DNA from: Saccharothrix violaceirubra | GTDB taxonomy: Bacteria > Actinomycetota > Actinomycetes > Mycobacteriales > Pseudonocardiaceae | Length of the DNA stretch: 64,000 nucleotides | Direction of reading: 5' to 3' | Assembly (NCBI RefSeq): GCF_014203755.1 | Contig: NZ_JACHJS010000001.1 | Span: forward strand, 3,534,001 to 3,598,000 | Shown here: positions 34,881 through 46,175 of the stretch, in pieces | How the letters are laid out: each line of letters opens with the position of its first letter | Position numbering within the stretch: the stretch's first letter is position 1 | Notes under the pieces: model-generated | What the model saw: the letters and a program-made list of their open reading frames with translations, nothing else | Told to the model about the DNA's origin: nothing | Databases searched by the model: none | Program-made: the position numbers and the translations under genes

Positions 34881-37059
34881 ATCCGACCGGCGCGGTCCGC
34901 CCGACCAGACCGTCCAGCGACCGCGGCAGGGCATCGCGGTGCAGGACGCCGAGGCGCTGCGTGGCCCGGGTGAGGGCGACGTACAGTTCGGCCGCGCCGC
35001 GCGGACCGTCGGCGAGGATGCGGTCCGGGTCGACGACGAGCACGGCGTCGAACTCCAGGCCCTTGGTCTCCGACGCCGGCACCGCGCCGGGCACGTCCGG
35101 CGGACCGATCACGACGCTGGTGCCCTCGCGGCCGGCCTCGTCCCGGACGAACTCCTCGACCGCGGCGACCAGGCCGTCGTCGGTCACCCCGCGCGACCAG
35201 GGCCGGACCCCGCACGCGCGGACCGATTCGGGCGCCCGGACCTCCGGGGCGAACTCGGCGAGCACCGCGGCGGCCACGGCCATGATCTCGGCGGGCGTGC
35301 GGTAGTTGACGGTCAGCGACCGGTAGACCCAGCGGCCCTCCGCGTACGGCTTGAGCACCGCGTCCCACGAGGTCGCGCCGGCGGGCGAACGCCGCTGGGC
35401 GAGGTCGCCGACCACCGTGAAGGACTTGCCCGGACAGCGCCGCATGAGCACCCGCCAGTCCATTTCGGACAGTTCCTGGGCCTCGTCGACCACGACGTGC
35501 CGGTAGGTCCAGTCCCGATCGGCGGCGGCGCGTTCGACGAGCGTGCGCGTGTCGGTCTCGCCGAACCGGTCCGCCAGGTCCTCGGCGTAGAGCAGGTCCT
35601 GGGCGTACAGGTGGTCCTCGTCGTCCATCGAGTCGGCCCGGCTGATCAGGCTGTCCAGCACGCTCTCCGCGTACTCGGCCTGGGCCTCGCGCTCCTGCCG
35701 GGCGGCGCGGTCGTCGGCCTTGTCCCGGCCGAGCAGGTCGACCAGCTCGTCCAGCAGCGGCACGTCCGACACCGTCCACGCGTCGCCGCGCTCGCGCCAC
35801 AGCGCCTGGTCGCCGCCTGCCGAACGCAGCCGTTCCGGCGAGGAGAACAGCTCGGCCAGCACCTCCTCCGGCTTCAGGACCGGCCAGAGCGCGTCCAGCG
35901 CGCCGGTGAACACGTCGTCGACCGCCAGTTCGCCCAGCAGCTCGGTGCGCACCCGTTCCCAGGCTTCGCGGTTGTCGCGGGTCAGCCAGCCCTTGCCGAT
36001 CCGGGCGATGGCGCGTTCGGTGAGGACGTAGGTCAGGATCTCGGTGAACACCGCGCGGGCCTCGTTGTGCGGCAGTCCGCTCTTGCGCGCCTCGTCCCGG
36101 GCCCACTCGGCGACCGCGGCGTCGATCCGACCGGTGAAGTCGCGCAGGTTGATCCGGATCGGCTCGGCGGGCAGCACCTGCCGGTCGGCGACCGCGGCCC
36201 GGAGCACGTCGAGGATCTTCAGGGAACCCTTGAGCCGCGCGGCCTCCGGCCGGTCCTCGGCCGTGACGCGCAGACCGGGTACGAGCCCGCCCGCGGTCGT
36301 GAACACCACGTCGGACTCGCCCAGTGACGGCAGCACGCGGCCGATGTGGTCCAGGAACGCCGGGTTGGGGCCCACGACGAGCACGCCGTGGCGTTCCATC
36401 CGCTCGCGCTGCGTGTAGAGGAGGTAGGCGACGCGGTGCAACGCCACCACGGTCTTCCCGGTGCCCGGACCGCCCTCGATCACCAGGACGCCGGGGTGGT
36501 CCAGGCGGATGATCTCGTCCTGCTCGGCCTGGATCGTGGCCACGATGTCGCGCATGCCCTCGCCGCGCGGCGCGTTGACGGCCGCGAGCAGCGCCGCGTC
36601 CCCGCGCTCGTCCTCGCCCGGCCGGCCCAGCACCTCGTCGGTGAAGTCGACGATCCGCCGTCCGCGCGTGTGGAACTGACGGCGGCGGCGCATGCCCTCG
36701 GGGTGCGCGCCGGTCGCCGTGTAGAAGGGGCGCGACGCGGGCGCCCGCCAGTCGAGCAGCACGGGTTCGTAGTCGTCGTCCTCGTCGAACAACCCGATCC
36801 GCCCGATGTAGGACGCCTTGCCGTCGAGCGGGTCCAGCCGGCCGAAGCACAGGCCGTTGTCCACGGCGTCGAGCCGCTTGGCGACCTTGCCCAGCGCGCG
36901 CACCTCGTCGTCGCGCTCCAGGTGCGTACCGCCGTTGCCCAGCAGGGCCGCGTCGAACGCCGCCCTGACCCGGGCGCGCTCGTCGTCGAGTCGCCCGTAG
37001 AGCCCGTCCACGTAGCCCCGCTCGGCCCGCAGTTCCTGTTCGTACCCGTGGGTTGACAA
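34876..37059 (-). CDS. HelD/HelR-like UvrD-family helicase (RNA-polymerase-associated type)
   Basis: A 727-residue SF1 helicase-like ATPase: N-terminal coiled coil (RAERGYVDGLYGRLDDERAR), GRIGLFDEDDDYEPVLLDWR, Walker A EGGPGTGKTVVALHRVAYLL (residues 196-203), motif II VVVDEAQELSEMDWRVLMRR, GDLAQRRSPAGATSWD and LYVALTRATQRLGVLHRD. This matches actinobacterial HelD/HelR, which removes stalled or rifamycin-bound RNA polymerase from DNA. The start is a TTG at 37059 behind GAGGGG. No clear rifamycin-associated element is seen upstream, so resistance is unproven. Confidence 0.88.
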   Translation of the reverse strand: MSTHGYEQELRAERGYVDGLYGRLDDERARVRAAFDAALLGNGGTHLERDDEVRALGKVAKRLDAVDNGLCFGRLDPLDGKASYIGRIGLFDEDDDYEPVLLDWRAPASRPFYTATGAHPEGMRRRRQFHTRGRRIVDFTDEVLGRPGEDERGDAALLAAVNAPRGEGMRDIVATIQAEQDEIIRLDHPGVLVIEGGPGTGKTVVALHRVAYLLYTQRERMERHGVLVVGPNPAFLDHIGRVLPSLGESDVVFTTAGGLVPGLRVTAEDRPEAARLKGSLKILDVLRAAVADRQVLPAEPIRINLRDFTGRIDAAVAEWARDEARKSGLPHNEARAVFTEILTYVLTERAIARIGKGWLTRDNREAWERVRTELLGELAVDDVFTGALDALWPVLKPEEVLAELFSSPERLRSAGGDQALWRERGDAWTVSDVPLLDELVDLLGRDKADDRAARQEREAQAEYAESVLDSLISRADSMDDEDHLYAQDLLYAEDLADRFGETDTRTLVERAAADRDWTYRHVVVDEAQELSEMDWRVLMRRCPGKSFTVVGDLAQRRSPAGATSWDAVLKPYAEGRWVYRSLTVNYRTPAEIMAVAAAVLAEFAPEVRAPESVRACGVRPWSRGVTDDGLVAAVEEFVRDEAGREGTSVVIGPPDVPGAVPASETKGLEFDAVLVVDPDRILADGPRGAAELYVALTRATQRLGVLHRDALPRSLDGLVGRTAPVGS

Positions 37060-37082
37060 ATGCCCCTCACAGCGGCTAGCTT
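37053..37082 (+). promoter_or_regulatory. Sigma-70-type promoter upstream of the GNAT gene
   Basis: TTGACA (37053-37058) and TAGCTT (37077-37082) are 18 bp apart, a near-consensus housekeeping promoter pointing rightward. The -35 box overlaps the first codons of the divergent helicase gene. Transcription would give a leader of roughly 190 nt before ATG 37282. Confidence 0.65.
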
Positions 37083-37208
37083 GAAATTACGTTCGGCGCT
37101 TCACCATGACTTCGTGGTGACACGCCGATTTTTCATTGTCCGGGTCGTGTCAAGCCCCCGCGACGACAACCCTTCGCCACCCCTCCCGTGGCCGGCTACC
37201 CTGCCCGC

Positions 37209-37244
37209 ATGGAGTGCTTCGCGGCCTGCCGCACGCGCGGCTGA
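37209..37244 (+). CDS. Possible 11-codon upstream ORF in the GNAT leader
   Basis: ATG GAG TGC TTC then continues to a TGA, encoding MECFAACRTRG (two Cys, two Arg). It lies within the predicted leader, 37 bp before the GNAT start, whose own site is GAGGAG at 37264. It has no good ribosome site of its own. It could act as a regulatory leader or be chance. Confidence 0.25.
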   Translation: MECFAACRTRG

Positions 37245-37281
37245 ACCCCGTCCAGGTTCCCGCGAGGAGAAAGCCACTCCC

Positions 37282-37764
37282 ATGATCATCCGTACCTCGC
37301 GCACCGAGGACCTGCCCGAGGTCCTCGCCTTGACGATCACCGTCTTCGGACCGTTCTACGAGGACTCCTACCGGCCGCGGGTCGGCGACCGGGTGTTCCT
37401 CGACCGCCACGGCGACTGGCGGGCGGACTACGCACGCCACGTGGCCGCCGTCCACGACCCCGGACAGGGTCGGCACGCCGCCGTCGCCCACCTCGACGAC
37501 CGGATCGCGGGCTACGTCGCGTGGGTCGTCCACGAGGCCGACCGCCACGGCGAGATCGACATCCTCGCCGTGTCGCCGGACCACCGACGCCGGGGCGTCG
37601 GCCGGGCACTGCTCGACCACGCCCAGGCCCACCTGAAGTCCGCGGGCGTCACCGTGGTCTCCATCGGCACCGGCGGGGACGCGTTCCACGCACCCGCCCG
37701 TGCCTTGTACGAGTCGCTGGGCCACACCCCGTTCCCGACCGTGAACTACACCAAGGTCGTCTGA
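37282..37764 (+). CDS. GNAT-family N-acetyltransferase
   Basis: A 160-residue acetyltransferase: IRTSRTEDLPEVLALTITVF, the acetyl-CoA motif A VSPDHRRRGVGRALLDHAQA and motif B-like DAFHAPARALYESLGHTPFP. ATG 37282 was chosen (MIIRTSRTED); the GAGGAG site is a little distant (12 bases). It is divergent from the HelD-like helicase. Members acetylate amino groups of small molecules or proteins; the substrate is unknown. Confidence 0.88.
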   Translation: MIIRTSRTEDLPEVLALTITVFGPFYEDSYRPRVGDRVFLDRHGDWRADYARHVAAVHDPGQGRHAAVAHLDDRIAGYVAWVVHEADRHGEIDILAVSPDHRRRGVGRALLDHAQAHLKSAGVTVVSIGTGGDAFHAPARALYESLGHTPFPTVNYTKVV

Positions 37765-37782
37765 GTCACACCCGACCACAGA

Positions 37783-37794
37783 GGCGAAAGTCCC
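37783..37794. promoter_or_regulatory. DosR/DevR-box-like site upstream of the CBS gene
   Basis: GGCGAAAGTCCC, the complement of GGGACTTTCGCC, matches the half of the mycobacterial Dos box (GGGACTNNNGTCCC). It is 83 bp before the CBS-protein start. The same 12 bases recur at 42117-42128 between the alcohol dehydrogenase and flavodoxin starts; both copies are followed by TCCGCCGC. Confidence 0.5.
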
Positions 37795-37877
37795 GGGAAG
37801 CGGGGTCCGCCGCCACTGATCCCGACACACCCGCGTCGTAAGCCTGGACGTGGGAAACTGTGGGAGGAGGCCGGGCG

Positions 37878-38487
37878 ATGCGAGTCCGTGAAGTGATGAC
37901 CCGCGAGGCGGTGACCGTCGGTGCGGACACCCTCGTCCGCGACGCGGGGGCGCTGCTCGCCGCGCGCGGGTTCACGATGCTGCCCGTGGTCGACGGGTTC
38001 GGCGCGCTGGTCGGCGTGTTCACCGAGGCCGACGCGCTGGCGCACCGACTGCCCGTCGACCCGCGCGGTCTGGTGCACGGCATGCCGCCCCGGCAGCGGA
38101 CGGCACCGCCGCACACCGTGGGCGGACTGGTGTCGACGCCGCCCGTCGTCGCCACGCCGCACGCGGACGTGGACGAGGTGGCCCGGCGGATGGTCGAGCA
38201 CGGCGCGCGCAGCGTGCCCGTGGTGGACGGCACGCGACTGGTCGGCGTGATCACGCTCCAGGACCTGCTGCGGGCCGTCACCCGGGACGACCGCGTGGTC
38301 GCCGCCGAGGTCCGCCGCCGCCTGCGCCGCTACGGCGGCCGGGACCGGTGGCGGGTCGACGCGGTCGACGGCCGGGTGTCGATCGTCGACGAGCTGGCCG
38401 ACGTCGGCGACCGGCACGTGGCCGCGGTGCTCGCGGGCGCGGTCCCCGGCGTCGTGGCGGTGGACTTCCCGCAGGCCGGCCTCGCCG

Positions 38488-38507
<20 letters not shown>
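37878..38507 (+). CDS. Double-CBS-domain protein with C-terminal BON-like domain
   Basis: A 209-residue protein with two CBS modules (MRVREVMTREAVTVGADTLV to GVFTEADAL, and LVSTPPVVATPHADVDEVAR to GVITLQDLL), then about 60 residues resembling BON (HVAAVLAGAVPGVVAVDF). CBS pairs sense adenosine nucleotides. GGAGGAGG sits 8 bases upstream of ATG 37878. Its end overlaps the P-type ATPase start by 20 bp. Proteins of this type (Hrp1-like) belong to hypoxia regulons in mycobacteria. Confidence 0.88.
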
Positions 38508-40980
<2,473 letters not shown>

Positions 40981-40998
40981 GGAGGCGGGCATCGGCGT

Positions 40999-42036
40999 TC
41001 ACCTGGTCAGCACGACCTTCAGCGCGCCCGTCTCGGCCGACCGCGCGAACGTGTCATAGGCCAGGGCCATCTCGTCCAGCGCGAAGTGGTGCGTGGCGAA
41101 CCCCGTCGCCTCCAACCGGCCTGCCGCGAGCATCCGCAGCAGCATGGGCGTCGAGTAGGTGTCGACCAGACCGGTGGTGATCGTCGCGTTCCTGATCCAC
41201 AGCCGTTCCAGGTGCAGCGTCACCGGTCCGCCGTGCACGCCGACGTTCGCGACCCGGCCGCCGGGCCGGATCAGGCGCGCGCACAGCTCGAAGGTCTCCG
41301 GCACGCCGACCGCCTCGATCGCCAGGTCCGCGCCGAGCCCGCCGGTCAGGTCGGCGACCAGGTCGTCCACGTCCTCGTCGGCGTGCACGGTCACGTCCGC
41401 GCCGAACCGCTTCGCCGCCTCCAGCCGGGGTTTGGCCAGGTCGACGGCCACGATCAGACCGGGGCTGAACAGCCGCGCGGTCTCGATCGCCGCCAGCCCG
41501 ATCGGACCCGCGCCGACCACCACCACGGCCTGTCCCGGCCGCACCCGGCCGTTGAGCACCCCCACCTCGTAGGCGGTGGGCAGGATGTCCGAGAGCATCA
41601 CCGCGTCGCCGTCGGTGACCTCGTCCGGCAGCCTGTGGGTGGAGAAGTCGGCGAACGGCACGCGCACGTACTCGGCGTGCGTGCCGTCGACCAGGTGGCC
41701 CAGCAGCCAGCCGCCGCCGCCCCGGCATTGCCCGGACGCTCCCGTGCGGCAGTACTCGCACCGGCCGCAGCCGCTGATGCACGACACCAGCACCCGGTCG
41801 CCCGGCTTGATCGACGTGACGGCCGCGCCCACGCTCTCGACCACGCCGACCGCCTCGTGCCCGAGCACCCGGCCGGGCTCCACCTCGGGCACGTCGCCGT
41901 TGAGGATGTGCAGGTCCGTCCCGCAGATCGTGGCCGCGGTGACCCGCACGACCGCGTCGGTCGGCGCGACCACCACCGGGTCGGGCACGTCCTCCCACGA
42001 CCGGCGGTTCGGGCCCCGGAACACCATCGCCTTCAT
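40999..42036 (-). CDS. Zinc-dependent alcohol dehydrogenase
   Basis: A 345-residue MDR-superfamily enzyme: catalytic-zinc region ATICGTDLHILNGDVPEVEP and GHEAVGVVESVG, structural-zinc cysteines CISGCGRCEYCRTGASGQC, and the NAD-binding motif VVVVGAGPIGLAAIETARLF. ATG 42036 is preceded by GAGGAGGA. It probably oxidises or reduces short alcohols/aldehydes with NAD(H). The upstream region shares the DosR-box-like sequence with the CBS/ATPase unit, suggesting induction under low oxygen. Confidence 0.92.
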   Translation of the reverse strand: MKAMVFRGPNRRSWEDVPDPVVVAPTDAVVRVTAATICGTDLHILNGDVPEVEPGRVLGHEAVGVVESVGAAVTSIKPGDRVLVSCISGCGRCEYCRTGASGQCRGGGGWLLGHLVDGTHAEYVRVPFADFSTHRLPDEVTDGDAVMLSDILPTAYEVGVLNGRVRPGQAVVVVGAGPIGLAAIETARLFSPGLIVAVDLAKPRLEAAKRFGADVTVHADEDVDDLVADLTGGLGADLAIEAVGVPETFELCARLIRPGGRVANVGVHGGPVTLHLERLWIRNATITTGLVDTYSTPMLLRMLAAGRLEATGFATHHFALDEMALAYDTFARSAETGALKVVLTR

Positions 42037-42116
42037 GTGTCCTCCTCGTTCGCTCCATCCCGACCCTGCTCCGGGCAGACCGTGCGGAGCAGGGCCGTCG
42101 GGCTTCGGGAACGCAC

Positions 42117-42128
42117 GGCGAAAGTCCC
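42117..42128. promoter_or_regulatory. DosR/DevR-box-like site between alcohol dehydrogenase and flavodoxin remnant
   Basis: GGCGAAAGTCCC identical to 37783-37794. It lies 81 bp upstream of the dehydrogenase start and 62 bp upstream of the flavodoxin-like ATG at 42190, so it could serve either side. Confidence 0.5.
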
Positions 42129-42189
42129 TGCCGGGTCGGGGCCGTCCGCCGCTGTCCGGGGCGCGCGGAGGGGAACAGGGTAGGACGTC

Positions 42190-42300
42190 ATGGCAGCGGT
42201 ATTGGCGGTCTACGAATCGTTGTTCGGCAACACCGGCATGGTTGCCGAGGCGTTGGGCGCGGAGGTCGCCGCGCGGTGGCGGCAGGAGTTGCCCGACGAC
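42190..42300 (+). pseudogene. Truncated flavodoxin-like gene
   Basis: From ATG 42190 the frame reads MAAVLAVYESLFGNTGMVAE, the FMN-phosphate-binding start of flavodoxins (T/S-x-T/F-G-N-T). After about 35 codons homology stops and the frame turns Arg/Pro-rich, because it runs antisense into the SMI1/KNR4 gene end (42311). A flavodoxin needs about 140-170 residues, so this is a fragment created by a deletion or insertion near 42290-42310. Confidence 0.75.
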
Positions 42301-42310
42301 CGCATCGGAT

Positions 42311-42958
42311 TCAGCCGCGGGAGGCCCGGCCCAGCCGGCCGTTCTCCACGACGGGGACCGTGGTGGAGGTGCGAAAACCCTGGGCGTGTGCGCGTTCCAC
42401 GAAGGGCGCCAGTACCTCCCGGCCGGTGATCAGGCCCTGGACCACGTCCGCGAGCATGTCCCCGACGCCACGCCACAACGGCCCTACCTGACAGCCGTCG
42501 TCCCGGCGCCACCGCTGCACGCAGCCGTGCCACGCACCGGGCCTCAAGTCGACGAACAACCAGTCTCCGGTGCCGCTGGAGGCGATCGGCACGAACGACT
42601 TCAGGAAGACTCCCGACCGCCCACCGGCGCCCTCTCGAACCGCCCGCTCGTAGCCCGGCCAGGTCCTTTCGTCCTCCGCCACGAGACGGCGGTATGCGGT
42701 GAGCACATCCCGCGCCGATCTCGGCGCGAACAACGGAGGAAAGACCTCCTCCGGTTGCCAATCGACGCCTTGGCCGAATCGCAACCATGCCCGCAGATCG
42801 TTCGGCAGTGCCTCGGGTACTGCCGCTTCCACCGCGTCGACCTCCGACGCGGTGGCGCGCGGTACGAGAGTCTCGAACGTGGCAGGCGCGTTCACGACAA
42901 GCCAGTCGACCACCTCGATCCAGCGCTCTTCGACCGATCGGTTCACGTCGACCAGCAT
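42311..42958 (-). CDS. SMI1/KNR4-family protein
   Basis: A 215-residue SMI1/KNR4 (SUKH-superfamily) protein: ASEVDAVEAAVPEALPNDLR, LRFGQGVDWQPEEVFPPLFA, FVPIASSGTGDWLFVDLRPG and a conserved tryptophan region near the C-terminus. The superfamily includes immunity proteins for polymorphic toxins, but many actinomycete members stand alone. No toxin gene is adjacent. Start at ATG 42958 (MLVDVNRSVEERW). Its 3' end abuts the broken flavodoxin gene, so it may have arrived with the rearrangement. Confidence 0.85.
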   Translation of the reverse strand: MLVDVNRSVEERWIEVVDWLVVNAPATFETLVPRATASEVDAVEAAVPEALPNDLRAWLRFGQGVDWQPEEVFPPLFAPRSARDVLTAYRRLVAEDERTWPGYERAVREGAGGRSGVFLKSFVPIASSGTGDWLFVDLRPGAWHGCVQRWRRDDGCQVGPLWRGVGDMLADVVQGLITGREVLAPFVERAHAQGFRTSTTVPVVENGRLGRASRG

Positions 42959-43111
42959 GCCCGCGACGACCGGATTCCCGACGGCGGACCTTTTTCACAA
43001 CGTCACATTCCAGCCGGAAAATCATCCGGACCAAGGTCCCGGCGAGTGCGACCCGCATCGCACTCGCCGGGATCTTCACCCGCACGCCGGCACGCATCCC
43101 GACCTGCCTGG

Positions 43112-44170
43112 TCACCGGCTGACTCCGCCCGGCGTACGCACACCGGAAGTCGACCGGTCCGTGGGGCGGTTCACGCCCGTTCCCCGGCCGGTCGACCGCT
43201 TTCCGTGGACACCGGCCCAGGCCCGGTAATCGCCCGGCGACATGCCCACGTCGTTCCTGAAGGCCCGGCCGAAGTCCGACGGCCGGCCGAATCCCCACCT
43301 CGTCGCGATCGCCGCGATGGTCAGGTGCCGGAGTCCGGGGTCGGCCAGGTCGCGGCGGCAGTGGTCCAGCCGGCGGGCCCGGACGTGGGCGGCGACGGCG
43401 GTCTCGTGGTGCTGTTGGAAGATCCGGTGCAGGTAGCGCACCGAGATCCCGTGCGCCGCCGCGATGGTCGCGGGCACCAGGTCGACCCGGTGCAGGTTCC
43501 GGTCGATGAACGACGCGACGTTGAGGTAGAGGACGTGGCCGGGCGAGTGCGGCGGCGCGGTGGCGTCGTCGAGGTGGTGTGCCAGGACCGCGCTCGCGAG
43601 GTCCACCGCGATGTGGCCCAGGCGCAACGTGTCGCGTTCGGTGCGGTCGTGCCGGCCGACGGCCAACCCCCTGAGGAACCCGGCGAACAGGTCACCGACC
43701 CCGGTGGCGGCCGGAAGCGGCACGGCGACCAGCCGGGCCACCCGCGCCTCGGGAATCGGGAGCAGACGCTTCGGGAACTGCAGCACCACCGCCCCGGCGA
43801 GCGTGGGCTGGTCACCGACGAAGACCTCCGACGAGGTCGAACTGTCGTACAGCACCAGTTCACCCGGCCGCAGGTGCTCGCACCGGTCGAGTTGCCGGAT
43901 TCGCTGTCGTCCCGATTCGACGAGTACCAACTGGTAGCACTCCGGGTCCGATTTCCTGATCATCCGCGCGGTGCGGCGGGCGGCGAGCGAGGCGTACGAG
44001 GAAGCGGCGATCTGGGCGATTCCCAACGACGTGACATGTAATCGCGCGGTGAACACCGCGGGGTCCAGAACCCGCACATCCGCGGTCACCAGGGCGGACT
44101 CGACGGCTTCCCGCCACGCGTCCACCCGCTGGTCGGCCGGAAATTCCGCACTGTCGAACATCGCGTACAC
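43112..44170 (-). CDS. AraC-family transcriptional regulator
   Basis: A 352-residue regulator with an AraC-binding-like N-terminal domain (FDSAEFPADQRVDAWREAVE, a hallmark opening, and CEHLRPGELVLYDSSTSSEV) and a C-terminal AraC HTH pair (LVPATIAAAHGISVRYLHRI, and AAIATRWGFGRPSDFGRAFR). GTG 44170 sits behind GGGGGA; ATG 44161 is the alternative. It lies beyond the NRPS operon end on the same strand, separated by 463 bp and a terminator. It might regulate that operon, but the sequence does not show it. Confidence 0.88.
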   Translation of the reverse strand: MYAMFDSAEFPADQRVDAWREAVESALVTADVRVLDPAVFTARLHVTSLGIAQIAASSYASLAARRTARMIRKSDPECYQLVLVESGRQRIRQLDRCEHLRPGELVLYDSSTSSEVFVGDQPTLAGAVVLQFPKRLLPIPEARVARLVAVPLPAATGVGDLFAGFLRGLAVGRHDRTERDTLRLGHIAVDLASAVLAHHLDDATAPPHSPGHVLYLNVASFIDRNLHRVDLVPATIAAAHGISVRYLHRIFQQHHETAVAAHVRARRLDHCRRDLADPGLRHLTIAAIATRWGFGRPSDFGRAFRNDVGMSPGDYRAWAGVHGKRSTGRGTGVNRPTDRSTSGVRTPGGVSR

Positions 44171-44633
44171 GATTCCCCCTGGCCGCAGGGTGCCACACCG
44201 ACCGCGACAGTGGAAGTGCACGCCATGCGGGCTCCAGTGCGTCCGCCGCTGAGGACGAACCCGATCCGGACGCGGGAAACTCGATCGGACGCGGAACTCG
44301 GCGATTCCCACTCCCCGGAGTGGATCACGACAGGAGAGAACGATCGTGGTGACACCGCCGACGGGCCGAATCACCACGATTCCCTGAAACCGCTTCTCCA
44401 TGCGCGACGGCGACACCACCGGCGTCGTGCCGGTCCACGGCTTCGAGGGGTGGCCGTCGGCCGGCGACGACGCGATGCCGTGGCGCGGGCCGGAACCGTG
44501 AGCGTCGGGGGGACGCTCCCACCGGGATCCGGCTCGACCGGCATGAACGGCGCTGCCCGCCCGCCGGGACAGGCGGCAGCGCGTGGACGTGCCGGACGCG
44601 GGTGGTCCGGCCGGGGCCGGACCACCCGCGGGA
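44171..44633. other. Gap between NRPS operon end and AraC gene
   Basis: No supported gene. One short plus-strand frame from ATG 44400 (33 codons, MRDGDTTGVVPVHGFEGWPS) reads protein-like but lacks a ribosome site and a family. The right end holds the operon terminator. Confidence 0.4.
44597..44630 (-). terminator. Terminator of the NRPS operon
   Basis: Perfect 14-bp arms (CGCGGGTGGTCCGG at 44597-44610, complement at 44617-44630) with a 6-base loop lie just after the binding-protein stop at 44634. Confidence 0.8.
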
Positions 44634-46175
44634 TCACCCCACGTGAGCCTGTGTGTAGACGGGAGTCCCCAACGCCGGTGAGGTGTACACGCCGCGGACC
44701 TTCGGGCCGACGAAACCCACGTACACGTACGTGAACAGCGGCACGAAAGGCACGTGGTCGCGGATCAGGCGTTCGTCCACAGCGCTCCACTCCGGCACGG
44801 CCTCGGCCGCCGGCAGGGTGTTGATCCGGTCGATCTCCGCGTTGATCCCAGGATCGTCCAGGTACGCCCAGTTGTCGTTGCCCGCCTCGACGATCCGGGT
44901 GCCGTCGAAGGTCGCCAGCAGTGCCGAGGCGCTCGGCCACTCGCCCGGCAGGCAGACCAGGTACAGGTCGTACTCGTTGCCCCGGGTGCGCACGATCGGG
45001 TTGTGGCGGGGGCGGTCGACGACATCGAGGTCCACGGTGAAGCCCGCTGCCACGAGGCTGTCGCGGACAGCCGAGGAGAACTCCACGAACTCCCTGCCGC
45101 TGCGGCTGATCAGGCGCAACGTCGGGAACTCGCCCGCCACCAGCGCCGCCGACCGGGCCGGGTCGTACGGGTACGGGTCGGGGTAGTCGCGGTAGCCCGC
45201 CGTCACCGGGGACAGGAGGGTGTGGGCGACCTGTCCCAGCACCGGGCCGCCCTTGACCTCCAGGATCGCCGCGCGGTCCAGTGCGTGGGCGATGGCCCTA
45301 CGCACGTCGACGTCCGTGACGCGCTGGGTGTTGATCGCCAGGTGCCAGACCAGTGGTGTCGGGTCGTGGTGGACCTGGGACGCGTAGGCCGGGTCGCCGA
45401 CATAGCGCTCGGCCAAGGCGCGGGGTGCGTGGTTCTCCCCCACCGCGTACGCGTCGTCGCCCACGCCCTCGATCGCGCGGCGGTGCTGGCTCTCCTGGTC
45501 GACGCCCATCTCGACCACGAACCCGTCCGGCAGGCCGGTGCGCAGCGGGTCGGTCTCCGGGTCCCAGTGGGGATTTCGTTCCAGAACAAGGGAAATACCC
45601 GGTTCGTGCGACTTGATCCGGTACGGCCCGGACGCGATCGGGGCCTGGTCGTAGGACGCCCGCGTGTCCCGGTCGCGCGGGACGGGTGCGGTCACCGGCG
45701 TCGACACGGCGAACGGTAGTTCCGGACGCGGACGCGGGAAGTGGAACACCAGCGTCCACGGGTCCTTCACCTCCAGTCCCGGCACGTCGGGACCGTCCAC
45801 GTAAGGCCCCGCGTAGGAACCGTTCTCCAGCAACCAGTTGCGCAGGTGGGCCGCGCCGTCGGTGATCTCGGCCGCGAACGACCGCGAGATGCCGTACGCC
45901 ACGTCGGCCGCCGTGACCTCCGTGCCGTCCTCGAAGCGGACACCACGCCGCAGCACGAACTCCCACCGGCGGCCGTCGCCGTCCACATCCCGCCCGGTCG
46001 ACGTGGCCAGGTCGCCGACCAGTTGCCCGTCCGGTCCGTACGCGGTCAGCGTCCGGAACAGCAACTGCCCCAACGCCAACGCCTGCAACGTGGCCGTGCG
46101 CTGCGGGTCGAGGTGGTCGTATCCGGCGTCGCGCAGGATGCGGATCGTGCCGCCCCGCACGGGTTCGGCGGTCAT
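44634..46175 (-). CDS. SBP family 5 substrate-binding protein without signal peptide
   Basis: A 513-residue peptide/nickel-type binding protein: GGTIRILRDAGYDHLDPQRT, LRRGVRFEDGTEVTAADVAY, VRRAIAHALDRAAILEVKGG and PFVPLFTYVYVGF. Unlike normal members it has no hydrophobic signal or lipobox; the fold starts at residue 8. No upstream in-frame start would add a signal, because ATG 46175 overlaps the monooxygenase stop (ATGA). It is the last gene of the NRPS operon. It could be a cytosolic carrier or chaperone for the product or precursor, or use a non-Sec route. Confidence 0.85.
   Translation of the reverse strand: MTAEPVRGGTIRILRDAGYDHLDPQRTATLQALALGQLLFRTLTAYGPDGQLVGDLATSTGRDVDGDGRRWEFVLRRGVRFEDGTEVTAADVAYGISRSFAAEITDGAAHLRNWLLENGSYAGPYVDGPDVPGLEVKDPWTLVFHFPRPRPELPFAVSTPVTAPVPRDRDTRASYDQAPIASGPYRIKSHEPGISLVLERNPHWDPETDPLRTGLPDGFVVEMGVDQESQHRRAIEGVGDDAYAVGENHAPRALAERYVGDPAYASQVHHDPTPLVWHLAINTQRVTDVDVRRAIAHALDRAAILEVKGGPVLGQVAHTLLSPVTAGYRDYPDPYPYDPARSAALVAGEFPTLRLISRSGREFVEFSSAVRDSLVAAGFTVDLDVVDRPRHNPIVRTRGNEYDLYLVCLPGEWPSASALLATFDGTRIVEAGNDNWAYLDDPGINAEIDRINTLPAAEAVPEWSAVDERLIRDHVPFVPLFTYVYVGFVGPKVRGVYTSPALGTPVYTQAHVG

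Noticed and set aside
36996..37110. Rifamycin-associated element upstream of the HelD-like gene
   Set aside because: I looked for the GGGGCTTGCGGCAAGGCCC-type inverted repeat and did not find it.
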